A stretch of DNA of 64,000 nucleotides from Trogon surrucura (Eukaryota > Chordata > Aves > Trogoniformes > Trogonidae): NCBI GenBank assembly GCA_020746105.1, contig CM036620.1, positions 3,091,803 through 3,155,802 of the forward strand, read 5' to 3'. Shown here one piece after another: positions 12,322 through 26,281 of the stretch (position 1 is the first letter of the stretch; the number at the start of each line of letters is the position of its first letter). The notes beneath the pieces are model-generated. The model was not told the origin of the DNA. It did not search any database and was given only the letters and a program-made list of their open reading frames with translations. The position numbers were made by a program, and so were the translations under genes.

Positions 12322-15300
12322 TCAGGTACTAACAGATTCTTTGACATCTTTTTCCTCAGTATCTTCAGCAGTTTCTTCTTCTTCTTCTACTTTCTCCAGC
12401 TGAGGTAGAATTCCATCAAGGTTCAACAGCAAACCTTCACTCGTTGAAGATCTAATAACCAACTTCTGCACAATAGGATCTGGAAAGCAAAGAACACCAC
12501 CAGTTCAGTCACTCTGGACGACTTTTCACCGTTCCAGGCTGATTTATCTTAGTACTAATCCAGACTGCGTCAAGCATATGACCGGAATCAGAACTATCTA
12601 TGTAAACACATCCCTTCAGCACAAAGACTTGAACATCCACCCTGGAGATCAGGTTCCAAATGCATCTCGCACCCCCATGCCATAAAAAGTTTAGATATGG
12701 TGCTGGGGAATATGGTTTATGGGTGAGTTTCGTAGAGTAGGGTTAATGGTTGAACTCGATCATCCCAAGAGCCTGTTCCAACCTCAATGATTTTACAACT
12801 TCAGGGCTACCTTCTCCTTCGGTGCCTCACCCTTGCACCCCTGGGCCTTAGAACATACACGTAGAGATTTACAAACACACTCCTCCAAGAAAATAAAATA
12901 AAATGAAATCCAAGTGAACTCACTTTGGGAAGTGGTCCTGACTGGCAGCTCAGGATCCTACCATGAAACACCGAGGAAAATTTTTGACAAGAGGAACTAC
13001 AAACCCATCAGATTTCTCCACGGAAGATTAAATAGATCTCCATTATAGTCGGAGAACATTTGCCTGGTGGTATTTTTAGTCTTGCATTAGATCAAGTGAC
13101 TTGCAGAGGAATGCCATTTTAGCAATAACTAACTAGCTGCACAAAAACGTGCTCTCGCATAAGGAAAGTCTGAAAGGAACTCAAGAACAGGTTTCTGTAA
13201 TGAGTTAGTCCACAAGACTGACAGTTTGCAACTTCATTTAGATCCCACTGTTGTAAAGACATGGTAATTATCAAGCTTGCCTTCTAGGAGCAGCAGATAT
13301 TTTTAATCAAGCCAGGAAGAGACTCAGCACAAAAATTAGCAGGAATGCTACTAAACCCAGGAGAGCTTACCCTTGTTTAACTAGTTGGTGTAGTTCACAT
13401 ACAAACTCATTAAGAACAAAAATATCACCACTTCCTGCTTTTATTTTCACATATTTCAAGTCAACCGAGCCCTTCTACTTCTTATTTAGGCTGAAATGCT
13501 TCTAAAGTTGTAGGTATTTGGCTTTTCATGGTCTGTTCTCTGTACAGCAGTTATTATTAACAGCATCACCAGAAGAAACTCAGGATGATTCTTTTTGCAA
13601 CCAGGAAGCCAGTATTGATATAAAAAGTTGTTTTCTTAGCTTAAACAAGGCTACTGATCCACAAAATTATGTTCATAAATCACCATTTCCACTCCAGCTA
13701 AGCAGATGACATTTGTTTACAGCTTGTTGAATTACAACCAAGAGCAGGTAGTGTATCAGATGGTCACGTTCTTTATTCTGAACTGTGAGCAGAACCCACA
13801 CAAATAACACGCAGGATTCACACCTTAACTCCTTTCTAACGTGATCCTTTTGCTGGGGAATTGCAAGCAAAGCCAATAGAAAATGAAGAGCTTTTCCCCT
13901 GGAGCAGAGGCAAGTTTAAAAATAGCTTGGTAACAGGAAAAACAAACAAAAAAACCCCAATCAATAAATCAGAAATGGTCTCCCAAGGCAGACAAAGCAG
14001 CAAGGTCAAGAACACTCCTTCCTCAACTCTGCTTGCTGTAAATTCAACTACCACATTAGAAGAACAGCTGCTTACCGTAAGTCGACGGCTTGAACGTGCA
14101 GATATCGTTGATAACTGCCTTCAGATTGGCTGCTATCTGCTCAGTGGGCATATCCAGCTGGAAAAGGATAATATCAAGTTAGCCACGGCAATATTTAAAG
14201 CTTAGATTAGTAAATCTGAAAGCACTGGGTACATATTTATTCTGCGTTTGGAGAGATTTTGTTTCTCCGTGTTTGCTGTCAAGGAGTTACAAATCCCATT
14301 AACAGCCTTATCCAAATGACTTGGGGAGAAAAATGAATTATTTCATCCATGGTTATATGCTCATCATTATTCCCCGTATTTCTATTCATGACATAAAATT
14401 CCAACAGCTCTGGAACGACATGTAGCCTTACAGAGGTAAGAAGTCTTAAAAAGCAGTATCTGTAAAAGCATTTGTGCAAAAATCCTATTAGAACAAACCA
14501 TTTGAAGAAAGAAGCCTCAAGAAGTAGCTGGCCAAGACAACACCACAGATCGGCTCACAAAACACACACATCTAAAACTGAAAAAGTTATTAACTTTATC
14601 AGAGCCTAATGAATCACATGGTAAATATATTTTCTTCCTCTTTTCTTTCCCATTTTTATGTACTGCACAGATTTTCTACTTTATATATAAACTCCGTGGA
14701 AGCACTGGCTGCTAAACCTGTACAGCTCCTGGAGAACTGAACACGCATTTTGCAGAATTCATGTTCTGCTGCTCTAATGCCCTGCTATCTTTTAGGGAAT
14801 TTGCTGTCTGGCCTCACCCGTATCATCCACATATCTTGATCTGAATGAAAAATCAAGTTCTTACGCTCAAACATTTCAGCTATGGAATTTAAAACCCAGT
14901 ATTTTTTCCCACAATTGCCTTGGTTTCAGAGGAGCACACAGCATCACTGCAGCGCTCTCCTCTTCTCCAACATCTACGTAGCACGAGCAAATTTTATTAA
15001 TATCTCTTGTCTGTTAATGTATGCATTGCACTGCCTTAGAAATATTGTCACACTTGACTCCTCTCCTCTCGGATCTGGTCCATTAATATCTCTTTATGCC
15101 CTTCTGGCAGACTTACAATCTAAAAATGCAGTTTCTCCACTATGCAGGCCAGAACACACTTGCCTCGATGATTACGCTGACTGCAAAGTGCTTAACACTT
15201 CCTGAATGAACACACATAAATCTGTTTGTTAACGCTGAACATTTCACAGCAGACTCGTCAAGCCCTACCTGGTTCAAAATCAAGGAATGCTCAGAAAAAC

Positions 15301-18300
15301 TTCAGCCAAACAAATTGTTGCTAACACCTAATTAGAAACTAGGCTTCCAATGAAGCTTTGAATAGCATTTGCTTCAATCTTACACAAAGTTCAGGTCTTA
15401 GGCAAACCCTCAGTTGCAAAATTCCAGCCAGCCACTCGGCATTCATCGAGTAGCATTCCTAAGCGCCAGAATTTTGATGTAAAAAAAGTTACAGCTTCTT
15501 ACAAAGATTCGGTAGTACAACACGTTACGAGACAAGACACATCTCAAAATATCAAGACATCGGTTAATCGGTATTTGTTAAGACAGAAAAACAGGACAGA
15601 GGGACTTGCGTTCAGTCAGACAAGGTGTCACCCTCAGAAAGATCACGTACCATAATTTACTTGAGATGCCAACTTGTAGACAGGTAATGTTCGGAGGGTT
15701 CCAAGTATTTCCAACTAGCTTCCACATCTGACTAAATACCCCAGCCCCCAAGTGAGCATTGCACAGTAAATCCTTGTGTATACACAGTCACCGTGGACCA
15801 GCACTTAGAAATTGAGTTTAATTCAGGCTTCTGCCAAGCTGACAAACGTACTCCGGACCAGATCACCGAGGCTGTGCAAGCTGCTCTGTCGGTATGGACT
15901 GCAGTGAGAGCAAAATAACTTCAAGTCCTGAGCCTTTCTGAAGAATACCCCTGCCTGCACAGGGAGCAGCTCTAAATTCATTTCTAGTCCACTCTAAATA
16001 CAACCTGACCACAAACTACCTTACAAAACAATGCTATACGCTGCAATCACAATACAGAAATTAATTACCACCGATCTTATTGCTGAAGTTTAGAACGCTT
16101 CTCTCTAGAGCAGCACAAGGTGCTACAGCACTTATTTGTTCCTCATTTTAAAGTAAGAAATAAATTTATCTTTAGAAGGGCTTCCCACTAACGCAGCTGC
16201 CTACTGGGCAATTGCCTGTTACTATCAAGCATTGCACAAGTTTCACCAGAACACCTTGCATTTAAAACTTGATTCAGGAAGTCTCAATTCTTCTCATTTT
16301 CTGTGGGATCTTGAAAAATATTCAAACTGAATCCATGGAGTGGCCACCCAGAAAATGCAAAACCTTAAAGTCTCACCTCCTCAAACCATCTTAACCTTTT
16401 CCAGAGAAGAACCGTTTCACGGGCAGCTCTCTGCACAGAGGGGAAGATACACTAGATGCTCCTTCCTGGTGTCCCATTTGACTCAGATTTTTCTCAAGAC
16501 AACTCCAACTTGGCAGAACTTTGTAACGATCAACAGCACCCTGGTCAGGACTCAAAACTCAAGTCAAAACCCACCAAAAAAAATTATTTAAAGCTGCTTA
16601 CTCTAGATGACTTGATTCTGAAGGAGATATCCTGAGAGCCTTCATCTGTCTCCCCTTTGCTTTAAGCTCCACAACTTAAAGACATTTTACATTCTCGGTT
16701 TCACAACTTCGGAGCTGCTGGTTAAACTTGACCGCTGCCAATTTCAGGCCTTTTCCAAGACATCTCTATTCCTGCTAGCAAACCACCACTGAGTCTGCCG
16801 ACTTACGTGCGAGTGCAGCGCTGCAACAAGCCACTGCCCATAACTGAACTCACAGGCAACACGAGACAGCAGCACCGAAGGGAAAACATCTCTTGGAGAA
16901 ATGCCGGCTTGGCAGACTCCCAGGAGCATCCACGCTACCGTTCGGAATACAGCAACAGATCTTCACGCTTCCGCGTAATTCATAAATTATTCTTTTCCTC
17001 ACTGACAGGACTGAAATTTTAAAAGCCCTCGATTTAGTGGCGAGCAGACACGCACAACCACTTGAGGTTCTCCCAGCCTCCCAGAGCCTTGCCTACACTT
17101 GATTCGGTTCTGGCACTGCTACGCCAACAGAAGGAAAAGTAGGTCAAGTAAAAAACGAGTAGCTGGAGAGGGTGGAGACACTTGACAAAAGGTTTAACTA
17201 CCGAGTCGTCCCTCCACTCATAACTCAAACCAGCACAGTGTGACAGAGCACGTCACGCTCGGCGCGCAGCGTTAAGAGTCGCCACGCAGCCGACGTGAAC
17301 TTGGCACACGTGCACTCTGTAGGAAAACGCTGCCGACGCCGATTTTGATCCAACTTGGGGAGTTCACTCCCAAGAACCTGTTCTTGACTTGTGCCGAGCG
17401 ATCTCTGTGAATCCTGTCAAGGCACCCGAGTTATTTATTCACCGTCATTAAATCCCCGATTTTTTTTCTTTACTAGACAAGAAGAAACTTGACAATCCGT
17501 TTAATTCGCAAGTGTTTTTTAGGCTGATCTACAGTACAAAGCCATTATGGCTAAACAAGTCCAAAGCAAAAAAATGAAAGAATTCAGACACAATATTAGA
17601 AAGCCAGACTGATCTATGCATTCAAGGCATTTCACGCAGTACATCAAAAACTCAAGCACCTAAAGATACTTCCTGCCTGTATCGAAGCGTAACACGTAAC
17701 ACACTTGAGCAGAACAGTCCCAAGAACCTCCGTTTTCAGTATGATTTAGATGAGCAAGCCCCTGAAATTCACGTGTGCAACTCTCACCCACCAGCTGGAA
17801 TTTATCCACTTGCTTATCTAACAGCACCAGACAAAGCTTCAGGGGTTGGGTATCTCGTACCAGTCCTTTCTGTACCGGTATCGGTTCAAAGAAAACGAAA
17901 AAAAATCAGGCAAGATTACAAAATAGACAGAACAGAAGGAAAACACTAAACACAGTTTGGAGCAGGGAAAATAAAAAACAAACTCCATCAAGAAAAATAT
18001 ATTAAAGGCTAAAAAAAAAAACGAATAAATTATACTCTTACGTAACCAAGCGAAAGAGCTCTATTTACTTCACAAGTCAGTTAAAGATCATGGATAAACA
18101 CCTTGGGAACACACAGATCAAAATCATGGTTATCTCCCCCCCTCTTTAAAAAACGCTAATATCAGTTCTGCTTCGTAGAGAAAACTTACAAACTCTCTAT
18201 AAAACTTACTCTTGCTATTCTTGTCTTGATTATACGCTCATCTTGTACCATGTACTCAAGACATTCTCTGAAGTGCTGCAGCATTTTGGGAATATCATTG

Positions 18301-18312
18301 CCCAGGGATTCT

Positions 18313-18348
<36 letters not shown>

Positions 18349-21300
18349 GTCTGAGTAATGCTTATTAGTGTGGCTAAGCATGACATTGGTACAGAGACAA
18401 CTCAATCTTGCAGTTAAGGCATTTAAACTCCAATCAAAAACACCGTTTCGCAGACAAGATGTGCTATATCAATAACTTCTGCCTTCCCTCTGTCCTCACT
18501 AATCAGCAGACAAAAATACAGTGGGAAACATAATAAAGGCTTCACTTCAGATAAAGAACCTGTTTATGTGTATATATATAAAGCAAAGTTTCACCACCTA
18601 AAGCAGCCTGGAAGACCGAAACCTACCAACTTAGGTTTTGAACAAGCCCCAAGGCTTTCTTGAAAACAAAGTCTACAACCACAAAACTGCATGGTTACAC
18701 ATTACCTGGGACCCACTGGCCCAATCCACCCATTCCCACAAGTTCAGACAACTGTTTCTCACGTCATCTGCAAAGGCTCACCTCTCAGATTTACCTCACC
18801 ACCAGAATTACCTCTCCCATACGTCTCGTGTCAGCTCCAAGAGAAATAGACCCCAGATAAGATATAAGCCAGTCCATAAGGACAGAACAGAGTTTTCCAT
18901 TTTTCAAAAAAATTATCTGGATTATCCTCTGTTGCAACGTTTTTGACAGATGAATGGGTTTGTCTCAAATCTACAGCTTTTAAAACATGAACACAGCTGG
19001 AGCAGGGAAGAAAGAGACGGTTCTAGACGCGCTGCTTAGCACAGCTGACACAGGCTCCACGTTGGCAAAAAGAGCCCTTTTTTTTAATCATATTTGAAAC
19101 AGACCTTACAAATAGCTAAAGTAAACTGAAGACAGCAAGGGAGGAGAAAAATACCGAGGGACTGATGTTTGCTGCTGTGAAAACCTGAAGAAGAAGTATC
19201 CTGAGTATTATGAAAAAGGAGAGATCACGCACATGAGGCAACAGCAGCAGTCCCAAAGCTGGGATCCAAACAACTGGACAACAGTCAGACGACACAACTA
19301 CCCGACTGAACAGGTTTTGAAGTTCTTTGTATTCTCCTGAGGAACTTCCCATCAGTACAAACAAGCATAAGAGCAACCAGCATGGAAATTTACCTTGATT
19401 CTAATCCCACATTTACCTGTTACAGGAGAAAAGCACAGCTCTAGGCTCCTAAAACTACTCTTATCTATGACAAAACAAGTGTTTCAATCACAACCACACA
19501 TCCCCATCAAAAGTCTCAGTGTCACTTCTAGAGTTAAACCCTGCTCAGGACTTGAGATTTCAAGGAAAGAACAGCTTCTTACTTCTTTTTGTGTTTGGGT
19601 ATTTTCGTTTTAGTTTGTTCCTTAACGGTATTAGCTTGGGTATTATTGCAGGAACAGCTACATAGAAGTCGACTTGGATTTCATCTTCCAGAATCTGCAA
19701 TAAAAACAAATATATTAAAGAATACAATAAAAACCTCAGCATACAGGTTGATCTACACGCATGGGCGAGCACAGAAAGCCACGTCTTACTCTTCATACTG
19801 GCTGCCACCCTCAAACTGAACACGAGGTTTCTTGCCCTCACTCCCCACCGCTGTTTAAATTAGGATATTTATAGAATTTCTAGTGAAAATCAATACCCAT
19901 TTGATTAATTCGACTCCTCCCACAACAGCAGCTCCATTTTCCCGAGCTATTTCAGCCTCTTGCTCATTCTGTCAAGAGAAAAAAAAAACAAAAAGGTTTT
20001 GTAACATCTGTATTACCAGTTCGACTGTGTCTCAGCAGGGCTGGGTAGGTCATTTATGTTGGACAACCGAGTACCAAAAACTGCGTGTTCACAGGAGAAA
20101 AGAATGGTTTAAAGCAAATAAAACCATCTTCTGCTGGTGACTGAATCTAGGAGCAGCAATTCCACTTCACTCCAGGTCCCAATATGAAGCAATAGTCAAG
20201 ACTTGAGTTGACTTTTACTGGAGAAGGAGGAGAAAAGCCCATCCTGTTTGCTGAGGAGCTCTACCAACAGCTCTTTCTCTCCCACCTCCATCCCCTGGAA
20301 ACTACAAGCAACCACCCAATGGATGGAGCCAACACCTTACTCAAAGCCTAAAGAAAAGCTCAGAACACGTAAAGCCATCAGTTGTGGCTTGAGCTTTAGA
20401 TACAAGCTGATATTGACGACTCAAAGCCAGAATCAACTTTTCCTTACAAGAATAAACTGAGCAGCTCCACGCTTCCATCCAAAACCACGTTTCAGTGGTT
20501 CAACCTTCTTGCACATTCACACCTTGGCAGGGTCTGGCATCTCTTGCACCACACCAGTGTGAGTGAGAAGAGAAGGTTGTGAGATAAAGCTCCCGAGAAC
20601 CTGGCACGCTTAGGTCTTTTGTCAGCCATCTTTTCCATCAAGGCATTATCACCTTGTCATTCAGGTAAACAATTTAACTGTTCTCTAGGATCATCTCGGG
20701 CAGATTTACAGAGGTCTGGTCTGTTTGAGTGATAAACTGGCAAAAGACAGCAGCAGAGGCTGAAGCCAGCCTCCTACAGATGCTTCAGCTGCCCTACCTA
20801 TCACTGCACGTGAGTGACCTCTGAGGAGAACACACAAAGGGCTTGCAGCAAAGACTTGTTTAGGTTTTCGGAGGGAAAATTACCTTCCCCTCCTCCCTCG
20901 AAGTTACCCTGTTACAGCACAAGTTACTAACACCCCCTTCTAATCTGTGCTGCCTGCTACAGCTTAAGACAGCAGAGCTGGACACGGCTGCTACGCTAAA
21001 CCATCCTCCCGTATTACAAAAAGCTGACAGAGGTTTTACGCTACAAATGATCTGTAATCACGTCTTCCTTCGTCAGATCTATGCAGGTGTTTACTTTTTA
21101 AGTGCGTTGCTAGAATAATCTAGGTCTATGTAAGCCTATCAAGACGAAGGAAATCCCCTAAGGTGCTTGTTAATACATTAAGATGCCGCTGAAGATGAAT
21201 CCTAGACCGACCTAAGGGTTCTGCAAAGCACTCGCAGAGTCTTCTCAACAAAAGGTACGGGACTTACAGGGGAATTAGTTGTGTGGTAAGAGCATGCTCG

Positions 21301-24132
21301 ATAAATATAACATATAAAGCAAGTAATTCAGGCTTACCCACCTCTGTGAAAACCAAGACTTTATTCGTATCCTCCGTAAAGCGATGCGGAAGAAGAACAG
21401 TGCTTGCAAACTGATCCACTTTTTTCTAAGAAGTAAAGGAAGAAAAACTTTAAAACAAAAAGAAAACACAATTTAAGGGAAAGTTACACAACTGCAATCT
21501 CACCCATAAACTACTAGCACAGAGGTCGCAACTAACAAAACCTGCAAGTTTTGACTGGTTTTTTTATGTCTGGGATATGTTCAAATCTAAATTTAGGAGA
21601 CATGAGTTAATTATGCCAGAGATAGGAGAAAGGACCTGGGATAAGGTAGGGCAGCATTGTACCAGGCTCAGGCATCCTCAATGACAAGCACAGAGGTGCT
21701 GCAGTTGTAACTTATATAAAACGATGTTTTTGACACAAACCATTGCCAAGGGATGCGTCTCTCGACAAGCCTTAAGAAAACCACGGAGCCTCAGACAGGA
21801 GGAGCAAGAGCTCTGCATTTCTTTAAGCATAAATTTATTTTCTAGCCCTAAGGCCTCCCAGCAACACCCAAGGGATATTCAGTTCCGGACGTGAAAAAAA
21901 AACAACTCTAAAGCAATTGTTTTCCACTTATGGGAGAAGCAGGGGTTTAGGGAAACACCAAACCAGGCTAGACACCCTGAAATCAAAAACATCATAGTCA
22001 AACAAGCTACAGCATACTTGCAAGGAACATGATTTAAAAAATAAATCAAATCAAAGCTAAAGACTGAGTGGGAAGAAGCTTGTCTTGACACTTCTTCCTG
22101 TAACAACCATCCCTGAACAAAAGACAAACACGATTCCAGTACCACATCTTCAAGGGGAAAGCTGAGCTTGATCAGGTCTGTCCACACAGGAATTTTAGTC
22201 ACTTAAAGGGCCCGTTTTCAAAATCCTCGATGGTGCTATCTTAACCTCAGGAGTATGAGGGATGTTGAGTAATTACAGATGTATCAAGACACAAATCCAC
22301 CTGCAAAAGCACTCAGTATTCCGACAGCCAGAGGAGCTGCAAGAAGCAGCTGCGAAGGCCGACAGCGGCACCTGCTCTGCGCTTCAAACGCAGCCTTCCC
22401 ACGTCAAAAAGAAAAAAAAAATAATCAGAATTTCTATCTGCTTCCAACCTACATTCTTCTGTAGCGCCATATCTAGGAACACGTTGATGTAGACAAACTG
22501 TTTGGGGTAAGTGAAGTCCAGCTCCTGAAATTTCTTTAGCATCCCCACAGCTTCTTCCAAATCGTAGGACGGCCGCTCATACAACCACGTCAAGTACACG
22601 TCGTCCACCGGCTTGCTCATCAGCGGCCGCCGCCACCTCCTGACCTGCTGCTTCTTTTCCTCTTCCTGCTTGCCCTTTTGTGAGCCTTTTTTTGCAGTTC
22701 TAAGGCAAACAAAAAGGTATCGTTAGAGCATCAGCTGATGCGTTTGGCATGTGCTCCAAGAGGAAAAAAATATCAACACTGTCGCGCATCACTTATTAAG
22801 CAACAATTAGTTAACAGAGAAGGTTCTACACAAAGATGAACGGCATCCCTAAGCTCACCCCAGGAACTTTTCTTAGCTGGCCAAGACAGAAATCACAAGT
22901 TCAGAAATCAAAAACCCTGAAGGGAATTCGGCTCCTCAGGCAATCTGGCCGCGTTCGTGTGGCACAGAACCGAGTTAATCAAAGCAAAACCCGTTTAAGA
23001 TGACAGAGCAACTCGTACAGGTCTTGCCTTCACATGGGCTGGCAGCGGGCACTGCACCCGAGCTGCTTCTAAATCGGGGAAATCCCACACACCTCTGTGG
23101 AAATCGGGAAGAGACACATCTGCAGGCTTTTTTTTGTTCTTCTTTTAGCAGATCACAGCAGTCCTACCTCAAAAAATGTTTCTCCTCCCTTCCCTGTATC
23201 ATTTTGCATGCCATTAACAACCACTAGCCACAACCCTTATTCTCCTACCTGTTTGCAAAGGCTCTCAACTCAAGGAAAAAAGTATTAAAGTAATATCTAA
23301 ACACTCCTTTCCTCTTAACTACGGTGAATCTGCAACACTTCTGAACGCTCAGTGTACAGCACACTTGGCTGTTCTGCACACAAAGGTCCTTTTTAACTTC
23401 CTCCACTCACACTGCAATTTTAGCCTTAACGACACAGCAAACTATCCAAGAAAAAGCAACAAAAGAAACTGTTTGAAATCTATTCCAGCTTCCACGTTGA
23501 TAGTATTCCACAGGCCGCAATCCACCCAAACCCTCCAAAGTGCACATCAAAACCCTCAAATCTTTCCCCATGACTGTTTGGCTCAATATTAGAAAATGAA
23601 AACGCTTCCTGCAAACCCAGCTCAGACCTTCTCTCTGCAAGCCTAGAAGCTACCAGCTGGCAGGGTGCCACTGAAGCCAGCCCCGCTGTTGGAGGAGCAC
23701 TGCAGACCCCGAAAACACTGCACTCTCCCCCCTCTACCACGGCCCAGCTTGAAGAGCTGCGTGGGATGGAAGGAGCCGCACTCACTTGGCAGCCGCAGCG
23801 TAGAACCGGAGGGGCGGCACGGGGGTCACCAAGGAGGGGGCGAGGCGCCGGTCGAGCCCTGAGAAGACCCACCCGCTGCGCGGGGCCAGCACTGCAAGAG
23901 AAAAGCAAACACCGCCTCAGGTCGGCGCTGCGGCCTCCCTCACCTCCCCAGGGGCCGCCCGCGGCCCCACCGCCCCGCAGAGCCGGGCCCTGCCCCGCCA
24001 CCAAGGCAAAAACCGGCGGCTGGAGGGAGGGAGAGAAGAGCCGGCAGCCGACACCCGGGCGTTGGCGGCGGCGAGAGAGCCCGGCGCAGCCCCGTCACCT
24101 CTCCACAGGCGGCGCGCTCCGGGGGCCGCCAT
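12322..24132 (-). CDS. MRPL1: Mitochondrial large-subunit ribosomal protein uL1m
   Basis: Nine coding exons join in phase to a 331-residue protein: 24132-24099, 23891-23786, 22699-22453, 21425-21342, 19968-19897, 19694-19583, 18310-18210, 14157-14076 and 12479-12322. All junctions are GT-AG. The product is the mitochondrial L1 protein, which binds 23S-type rRNA at the L1 stalk of the mitoribosome. Residues 1-45 form an Arg/Ala/Pro-rich, acid-poor presequence suited to mitochondrial import. The L1 domain runs from about residue 70 to 300, with landmarks KPVDDVYLTWLYERP (exon 3), FTENEQEAEIARENGAA (exons 4-5), VDFYVAVPAIIPKL (exon 6), GNDIPKML (exon 7), PTEQIAANLKAVI (exon 8) and RSSTSEGLLLNL (exon 9). 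A Glu-rich acidic tail follows, ending in SVST. Human MRPL1 is 325 residues. The ATG has a near-ideal context (CACCATGG). It lies divergently from CNOT6L and in tandem with FRAS1. No frame break was found. Confidence 0.95.
12688..12795 (+). mobile_element. CR1 LINE, old 3'-end fragment
   Basis: The stretch with GGTTAATGGTTGAACTCGAT, then ATCCCAAGAGCCTGTTCCAACCT and a degenerate AATGATTTT end, matches the 3' tail typical of one avian CR1 subfamily. It is 5'-truncated and diverged, lying in MRPL1 intron 8 opposite to the gene's transcription. Such ends support an avian or other sauropsid source. Confidence 0.7.
18317..18345. repeat. MRPL1: A29 tract forming an extreme polypyrimidine tract for MRPL1 exon 7
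   Basis: An uninterrupted run of 29 A on the plus strand. Read on the MRPL1 strand it is T29 followed by AATTAG and then exon 7 (starting at 18310), so it forms the polypyrimidine tract of that acceptor. Confidence 0.9.
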
Positions 24133-24480
24133 GGTGGGAGCCGCCAGGGTGCAGCGCCCAAACCCTTCCCCGCCGCCCACAAGAACCGTTCCGCCGGGCG
24201 GCAGCGCCTCACGACTTCCGGCCGCTGCCGGCACTACCGCCGTCCCCCCCGCCCGCCGCTCCTTGCACCAAGCGTTCCCCCTTCGAACGGGTCCCCGTGG
24301 TTTCCCGGCGAGGGGAGGGCTGCTGAAGCCTCCGGCGCGGTTCTTAACCTCGTACAAAACCGGGGTTGCCCCCGCAGCGCTGCGAACAACAGCGACACGC
24401 ACATCCCCGGCGCAGAAGGCGTTTCCAGTGGGCCGCAGAGACCCCCAGCGTGGCGGCGTCTCCTGTGGGCTGCGGGCAGC
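23760..24480. promoter_or_regulatory. MRPL1: MRPL1 CpG-island promoter with an ETS/GABP motif
   Basis: A CpG-rich block covering MRPL1 exons 1 and 2 and the sequence upstream of the ATG at 24132. An ACTTCCGG motif at 24214-24221, about 85 bases upstream of the start codon, matches the ETS/GABP (NRF-2) site common in nuclear genes for mitochondrial proteins. The start codon itself sits in a YY1-like CATGGCGGC. No TATA box is visible. Motif function is inferred. Confidence 0.65.
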
Positions 24481-25905
24481 CGCCTCCCGGCACGTCTGCA
24501 TCATCAAGAAACACCCGTGTGCATTAATGCTGTCCTTTTCACTCTTTATATATTTTACTGTGAGTCCCCCTTGAGTCGAGAAAGAGATTTTCCAGCAGCC
24601 TTCGCTCCCCTTCCCTTGCGAACGGCGCGGGGAAAGGATCCGCTGCGTCCGCAGAGCGGCTCGTGGGGCAGCATCCATCCACGAGGACTGTGTTTAACCA
24701 GGTCAAGCTGCTCAGATACACGCCACGAACCATAATCCTCTCTCTGACTATACACGTGCTCGTTAAAGAGGGCCTGTTTATTCCCCGCTGACACGCTTTC
24801 GAGTAGAAACACCCCAGCTCCTGCGGCTTCATTCCCTTCCCTGGTAAATCCGTGTCTAAGAATATTCTCTAAATTTGGTCAAGTCCCTTCTGCTCGAAAC
24901 TCCGAGCTCAGGCTCACCTTGCATAATGGGTTTTTTGGGGGGGGAAACGTCCAATTAGCAATGGGACACTACACGGGTTTTTTGGGGCGCAAGATGATTC
25001 AAACTTTCTGCAGAAACAGCAGCATTTGTCTCGTCTCTGTCGGGACCACGGGCAGTGTGAAAAATGCTTACATCTCACCTGAATGTTTCCCAATACAGCA
25101 GGGAGCTTCTTGTACTAGAATTGTTATTTTAAAAATCAGATACACGTGCATACGCAAAACGAGTCACGACAAAACCGACCGGTGTTCGTCCAACGTAACC
25201 ATACACTCAGCATCCTAGGAATGGATCAAGAAGGGGAGATGTGACAGTGACAGGGAGAAAAAAAAATAACCAAGCAAACCTCTTTGGTTAAAAAGTCTCA
25301 GCGAGGAGGGAAAAAGCATTAAAGCACAGAGGCAGAGTGGGTTTGGGGGAAGGAGTTCTTTTCGGATGGGTGTTAGTTATGTGTCCTAGAACGGGGGTAC
25401 ATGTAATACAACACTCACCACACGACTGTTACCTGAGTGATCAGGAAACGACCTGCATCCTTTACGGTCTCCCTCAATCTCTTTGTGAACCTTCGATTTG
25501 TTAGACACCAAGTTGCTGCTGCGGATCCTGAATTTGGCCCCTGGGAGGGAAATACAGGCTCGAGGTCAACATGCGCTGAATCTCAATTACTCTTTCCCTA
25601 TCCAAAACCCCTTGCTCTACCGCAGAGGCACCATTTTTCCCCCGAGGCTGTCCCACAGGTGGGCACGCATATCCCTACATCCCTCCCTGCCCCTGGCTGC
25701 TGCTTTTATTTCATTTTTTTCACCCCTTCACGGCAGGCCCACGTTCCTCCTCGTCCAACGTCGAAACGGCCACCAAAGGATTTTGAGACAAGACGCAGCG
25801 ACATTTACCTCATTTTCCTTGCTTTGGCTGCCCGGGAGAGCATCCTCTGCCTCGTGTGGGTCCACACAACATAAATTTGTGCAGAAAAAAAAAAAAAAGA
25901 TAGCC
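24481..25905. other. Spacer upstream of MRPL1, no gene seen
   Basis: About 1.4 kb of mixed-composition DNA between the MRPL1 CpG island and the retroviral LTR. The open frames on both strands show no recognisable protein. It ends in an A14 tract at 25885-25898 just before the LTR. Confidence 0.55.
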
Positions 25906-26279
25906 TGTAGAGGAATTTCTTGTGGAGCAGAGGTGCGGTATAACTTTAAAAGTGTGGACAACCCAGCTTAGGCCTAAACAAAGGCTCTGTCCTTGAAGCT
26001 GCCTTGGAACACAGGGAGGAGGAGGTTTTATCTGTTTTGTGAAGAGCCTTGCCAGGGGGAGAAGGGGGGGGTGAGAGCCGCTTGCATAGTGGAATGGCAC
26101 TGCCCAATAAAACGCTGGCGCGTGTAAACCTGTAACTGACCAACTCTGTTAAGGGGCAGGCGCGGGGACACTGCTGAACGGTATATCTTGAGCTGTCCAG
26201 AGCAATAGAGGGGGAACTACTTGTAGCCGTATCAGTGGGATTTGTCGTTGTCGTTGTCTCTCCGACAGGACCCTCTTCA
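25906..26279 (+). mobile_element. Endogenous retrovirus 5' LTR (374 bp)
   Basis: The element starts TGTAGAGG and ends CCTCTTCA; the reverse complement of the end is TGAAGAGG, so the termini are inverted repeats with 7 of 8 matches and have the canonical TG...CA ends. AATAAA at 26106-26111 fits the polyadenylation signal near the U3/R part. Two bases after the CA end comes a tRNA-type primer-binding site, which fixes the right edge. Length and primer type fit a class II (beta-like or ERVK-like) avian element; this is inference. It lies 1.8 kb from the MRPL1 start codon and 1.2 kb upstream of CNOT6L exon 1, in the same direction as CNOT6L. Confidence 0.78.
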
Positions 26280-26281
26280 TC

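Noticed and set aside
23480-24004. 174-codon minus-strand open frame over MRPL1 exon 2
   Set aside because: Wrong frame for MRPL1; stays open because the CpG island is poor in stop codons.
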